Source of the DNA: DASUFI01 sp036274635
GTDB lineage: Bacteria > Planctomycetota > B15-G4
Assembly: GCA_036274635.1 (NCBI GenBank)
Contig: DASUFI010000116.1
Span: forward strand, 1-5,500
Direction of reading: 5' to 3'
Length of the DNA stretch: 5,500 nucleotides
Shown: in pieces, positions 1 to 5,500 of the stretch
Position numbering within the stretch: the first letter of the stretch is position 1
Layout of the letters: each line of letters begins with the position of its first letter
Program-made: the position numbers and the translations under genes
Notes under the pieces: generated by a model
The model's input: the letters and a program-made list of their open reading frames with translations, nothing else
Database searches by the model: none
What the model was told of the DNA's origin: nothing

Positions 1-101
1 AGCGCGCCGACGAGGTGCGCGTGCGCTGGCCCGACGGCAGCACGTCGGTCCGGCGCGACGTGCCAGCGCGGCAGGTGCTCGTGATCCGGCGCGGCTCCTG
101 A
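1..101 (+). CDS. C-terminal end of a probable ASPIC/UnbV (FG-GAP/VCBS-type) repeat protein, partial
   Basis: This is the 3' end of a plus-strand gene whose 5' part lies left of the window. The frame starting at position 3 gives 32 codons and ends in TGA at 99-101. The peptide contains VRVRWPDGS, then DVPARQVLVI and a short RRGS end. The spacing of the VRWPDGS motif and the DVPA-Q-L-I motif fits the C-terminal end of ASPIC/UnbV domains, which usually close long extracytoplasmic proteins with FG-GAP/VCBS beta-propeller repeats. That identification rests on about 25 residues recalled from the family, so it is moderate. The gene converges on the histidine kinase operon, with a stop-to-stop gap of 54 nt, so it is not part of that operon. 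No link to the signalling genes is implied. The plain alternative is an unrelated secreted or cell-surface protein with a WPDG loop. Confidence 0.6.
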   Translation, partial: RADEVRVRWPDGSTSVRRDVPARQVLVIRRGS

Positions 102-125
102 GCCTCGGCGCGCCGCGGCCGAGGC
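102..125. terminator. GC-rich perfect hairpin in the convergent gap; candidate bidirectional terminator
   Basis: Directly after the plus-strand TGA, GCCTCGGC (102-109) pairs perfectly with GCCGAGGC (118-125) around an 8-nt loop. It is the only obvious structure in the 54-nt gap between two convergent genes, which is where a shared terminator is expected. No T-rich tract follows on either strand, so it is not a textbook intrinsic terminator. In DNA this GC-rich, 8-bp inverted repeats also arise by chance. The position supports a role in stopping both transcripts or protecting their 3' ends, but this is inference. Confidence 0.4.
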
Positions 126-155
126 GCGGCGGCGGTGAGCGGCGGGCGGGCTGGG

Positions 156-1460
156 TCAGGCCGTGGGACGCGCCGTGTCGGATGCGCGGTGCGCGGCCTG
201 CGCGCCGTCGACGGCGGGCTCGTCCGGCGCGGCTTCCTCCGGCACGCCGTCGCAGGCCGGCAGACGTACCTCGAGCTCGCTGCCGCGGTCGGTGCCCTCG
301 CTGTGGGCGTGCACGCTGCCGCCGTGCAGCTGCACCAGGCTGCGCACGAGCGAGAGGCCCACGCCCAGGCCGCCCTGCGAGCGGTGCAGGCTCTGGTCGG
401 CCTGGATGAAGGGCTCGAAGATGCGCGACAGGATCTCGGGCGGCATGCCGATGCCGCGGTCGCGCACGCGGATGACGACCTCGGCGCCCTCGCGGGCCGC
501 CGAGACGTGGATGCGGCCGCCGTCCTGCTGGTACTTGGCGGCGTTGTTCAGGAGGTTGGCGACGACCTGAGTCAGGCGCACGGAGTCGCCGTGGACGCGC
601 AGCGGCCCGCGCGGGAGCTGCACCTCGAGCTGGTGCTGGTGGCCCTCGATGCCGGGACGACTGGTCTCCGCGGCGGCGGCGATCACGGCGTGCAGATCCA
701 GCGTCTCGAGGCGCAGCTTGATCTTGCCGCGGGTGATGCGCGAGACGTCGAGCAGGTCGTCGACGAGGCGCGTCAGGTGCGAGACCTGGCGCGCGATGAC
801 GTCGCGGCACCAGGCCATGCGCTCCTCGTCGACGTCCGGGAACTGCATGATCTCGACGGCGCTGCTGACGGGCGCCAGCGGGTTGCGCAGCTCGTGCGCC
901 AGCACCGCCAGGAACTCGTCCTTGCGGCGATCGGTGTCGCGCAGCGCGTCCATCGCGGCGCGCAGGCTCTCCTCGTTGGCGCGCAGGCGCGTCGCGGTGG
1001 CCTCCAGCTCCGCGGTGCGCTCGGACACGCGCTGCTCCAGCTCCTGGTTCCAGCGCTCGAGCTTGCGGGTCTTGCGCCACAGGTCGGCGAAGACGGCCAC
1101 CTTGGCGCGCAGGATCTCCGGCACGATCGGCACCGGCACGTAGTCGACGGCGCCGCGCTGGTAGCCCTTGAGCAGGTCGACCTCGCTCATGAGGATGGCC
1201 GAGACCAGGATGATGGCCGTCTTCTGGAAGCGCGGGTGCTCGCGGATCATCGTGGCCAGCTCGAAGCCGTCCAGCTCGGGCATGCACACGTCGACGAGCA
1301 TGACGGCCACGTCCGTCCTGAGCAGCGTGTCCAGCGCCTCGCGCGCCGAGCCGGCGCGGATGAGCGTCTCCCCCATGTCGCCCAGGATGGCCTCGTAGGT
1401 CAGCAGCTTCCCCGGCTGGTCGTCGACCAGGAGGATGTTGACCTTCTCGTGCTCGTCCAT
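156..1460 (-). CDS. Receiver-histidine kinase fusion (REC-HisKA-HATPase_c), 434 aa
   Basis: This is a cytoplasmic histidine kinase with its receiver domain in front of the kinase core. REC spans about residues 7-125: acidic pocket D13/D14, phosphoacceptor D57 in LVDVCMPELDG, and switch serine S87. The usual lysine is absent: the C-terminal loop reads GAVDYVPVP, with V110 at the Lys position. A charged coiled-coil linker covers about 128-180. HisKA follows with phosphoacceptor H189 in AHELRNPL; E190 and N193 form the E-x-x-N motif linked to phosphatase activity. HATPase_c covers about 288-400: N box with N302 and N306, G1 box DRGIGMP at 334-340, F box around F348-F351, G2 box GGLGVGL at 363-369. 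Residues 401-434 are an Ala/Pro/acidic tail with no recognised fold. There is no signal peptide or membrane segment. The ATG at 1460-1458 is supported by AGGAG ten bases upstream and by the family's usual start just before VNILLVDDQ. It lies 13 nt after the large hybrid kinase and is almost certainly cotranscribed with it, perhaps as its phosphoryl acceptor or partner. The target is unknown. Confidence 0.93.
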   Translation of the reverse strand: MDEHEKVNILLVDDQPGKLLTYEAILGDMGETLIRAGSAREALDTLLRTDVAVMLVDVCMPELDGFELATMIREHPRFQKTAIILVSAILMSEVDLLKGYQRGAVDYVPVPIVPEILRAKVAVFADLWRKTRKLERWNQELEQRVSERTAELEATATRLRANEESLRAAMDALRDTDRRKDEFLAVLAHELRNPLAPVSSAVEIMQFPDVDEERMAWCRDVIARQVSHLTRLVDDLLDVSRITRGKIKLRLETLDLHAVIAAAAETSRPGIEGHQHQLEVQLPRGPLRVHGDSVRLTQVVANLLNNAAKYQQDGGRIHVSAAREGAEVVIRVRDRGIGMPPEILSRIFEPFIQADQSLHRSQGGLGVGLSLVRSLVQLHGGSVHAHSEGTDRGSELEVRLPACDGVPEEAAPDEPAVDGAQAAHRASDTARPTA

Positions 1461-1470
1461 GTCGCGCGAT

Positions 1471-1473
1471 CTC

Positions 1474-1475
<2 letters not shown>
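1471..1475 (-). promoter_or_regulatory. Shine-Dalgarno AGGAG overlapping the stop codon of the upstream gene
   Basis: On the minus strand the sequence reads TAGGAG, where TAG (1476-1474) is the stop of the large hybrid kinase and AGGAG (1475-1471) is the ribosome binding site of the downstream kinase. Ten bases separate AGGAG from the ATG at 1460-1458. This arrangement fixes the start of the 434-aa protein. It also suggests translational coupling, because a ribosome terminating on the first gene sits on the initiation site of the second. No room is left for a separate promoter in the 13-nt gap, though one inside the upstream coding region cannot be excluded. Confidence 0.8.

Positions 1476-5500
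<4,025 letters not shown>

Noticed and set aside
1461..1473. A possible separate promoter for the 434-aa kinase
   Set aside because: The gap is only 13 nt and is taken up by the ribosome binding site and spacer. Nothing resembling -35/-10 elements can fit there.

Overview
The window is GC-rich bacterial DNA with strong G/C preference at third codon positions. It is almost entirely filled by two co-oriented two-component signalling genes on the minus strand. The large multidomain hybrid kinases and the fragment of an FG-GAP/ASPIC-UnbV type protein suggest a big-genome, signalling-rich lineage such as Myxococcota, Planctomycetota, Acidobacteriota or a similar phylum. This placement is inference from gene content and composition only; the sequence shows no taxonomic marker.

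Layout from left to right. (1) Positions 1-101, plus strand: the last 32 codons of a gene whose C-terminus looks like an ASPIC/UnbV domain. (2) Positions 102-155: a 54-nt convergent intergenic gap with a GC-rich perfect hairpin directly after the plus-strand stop. (3) Positions 156-1460, minus strand: a complete 434-aa protein with a receiver domain at its N-terminus followed by a histidine kinase core. (4) A 13-nt gap (1461-1473) in which the stop codon of the upstream gene overlaps the Shine-Dalgarno sequence of the kinase. (5) Positions 1474-5500, minus strand: a very large hybrid histidine kinase. Its N-terminus lies beyond the right edge, and at least 1341 residues are visible. In order it has 92-residue HAMP-type repeats (four full units plus a fifth partial one), a GAF-like domain, a long coiled coil, HisKA, HATPase_c and three receiver domains.

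The minus-strand genes are transcribed right to left as one operon, large kinase first. Together they supply two kinase cores (phosphoacceptor histidines H672 and H189) and four receiver domains, but no visible HPt domain and no DNA-binding output domain. The phosphorelay must therefore finish on proteins encoded elsewhere, or the pair regulates itself by protein-protein contact. The large protein belongs to a widespread poly-HAMP hybrid kinase family, architecturally like the group III (Nik1/Os-1) osmosensing kinases. The most notable details are near-identical alternating HAMP repeat units at DNA level, a receiver in the small kinase that lacks the conserved lysine, and the loss of the Lys-Pro motif in two of the three receivers of the large kinase. 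No RNA gene, mobile element, CRISPR array or transmembrane segment was seen. I see a well-formed signalling operon rather than a clearly new system.

Residue numbers for the large kinase count the GTG-encoded valine at 5484-5482 as residue 1. This is a convenience, not the true start.
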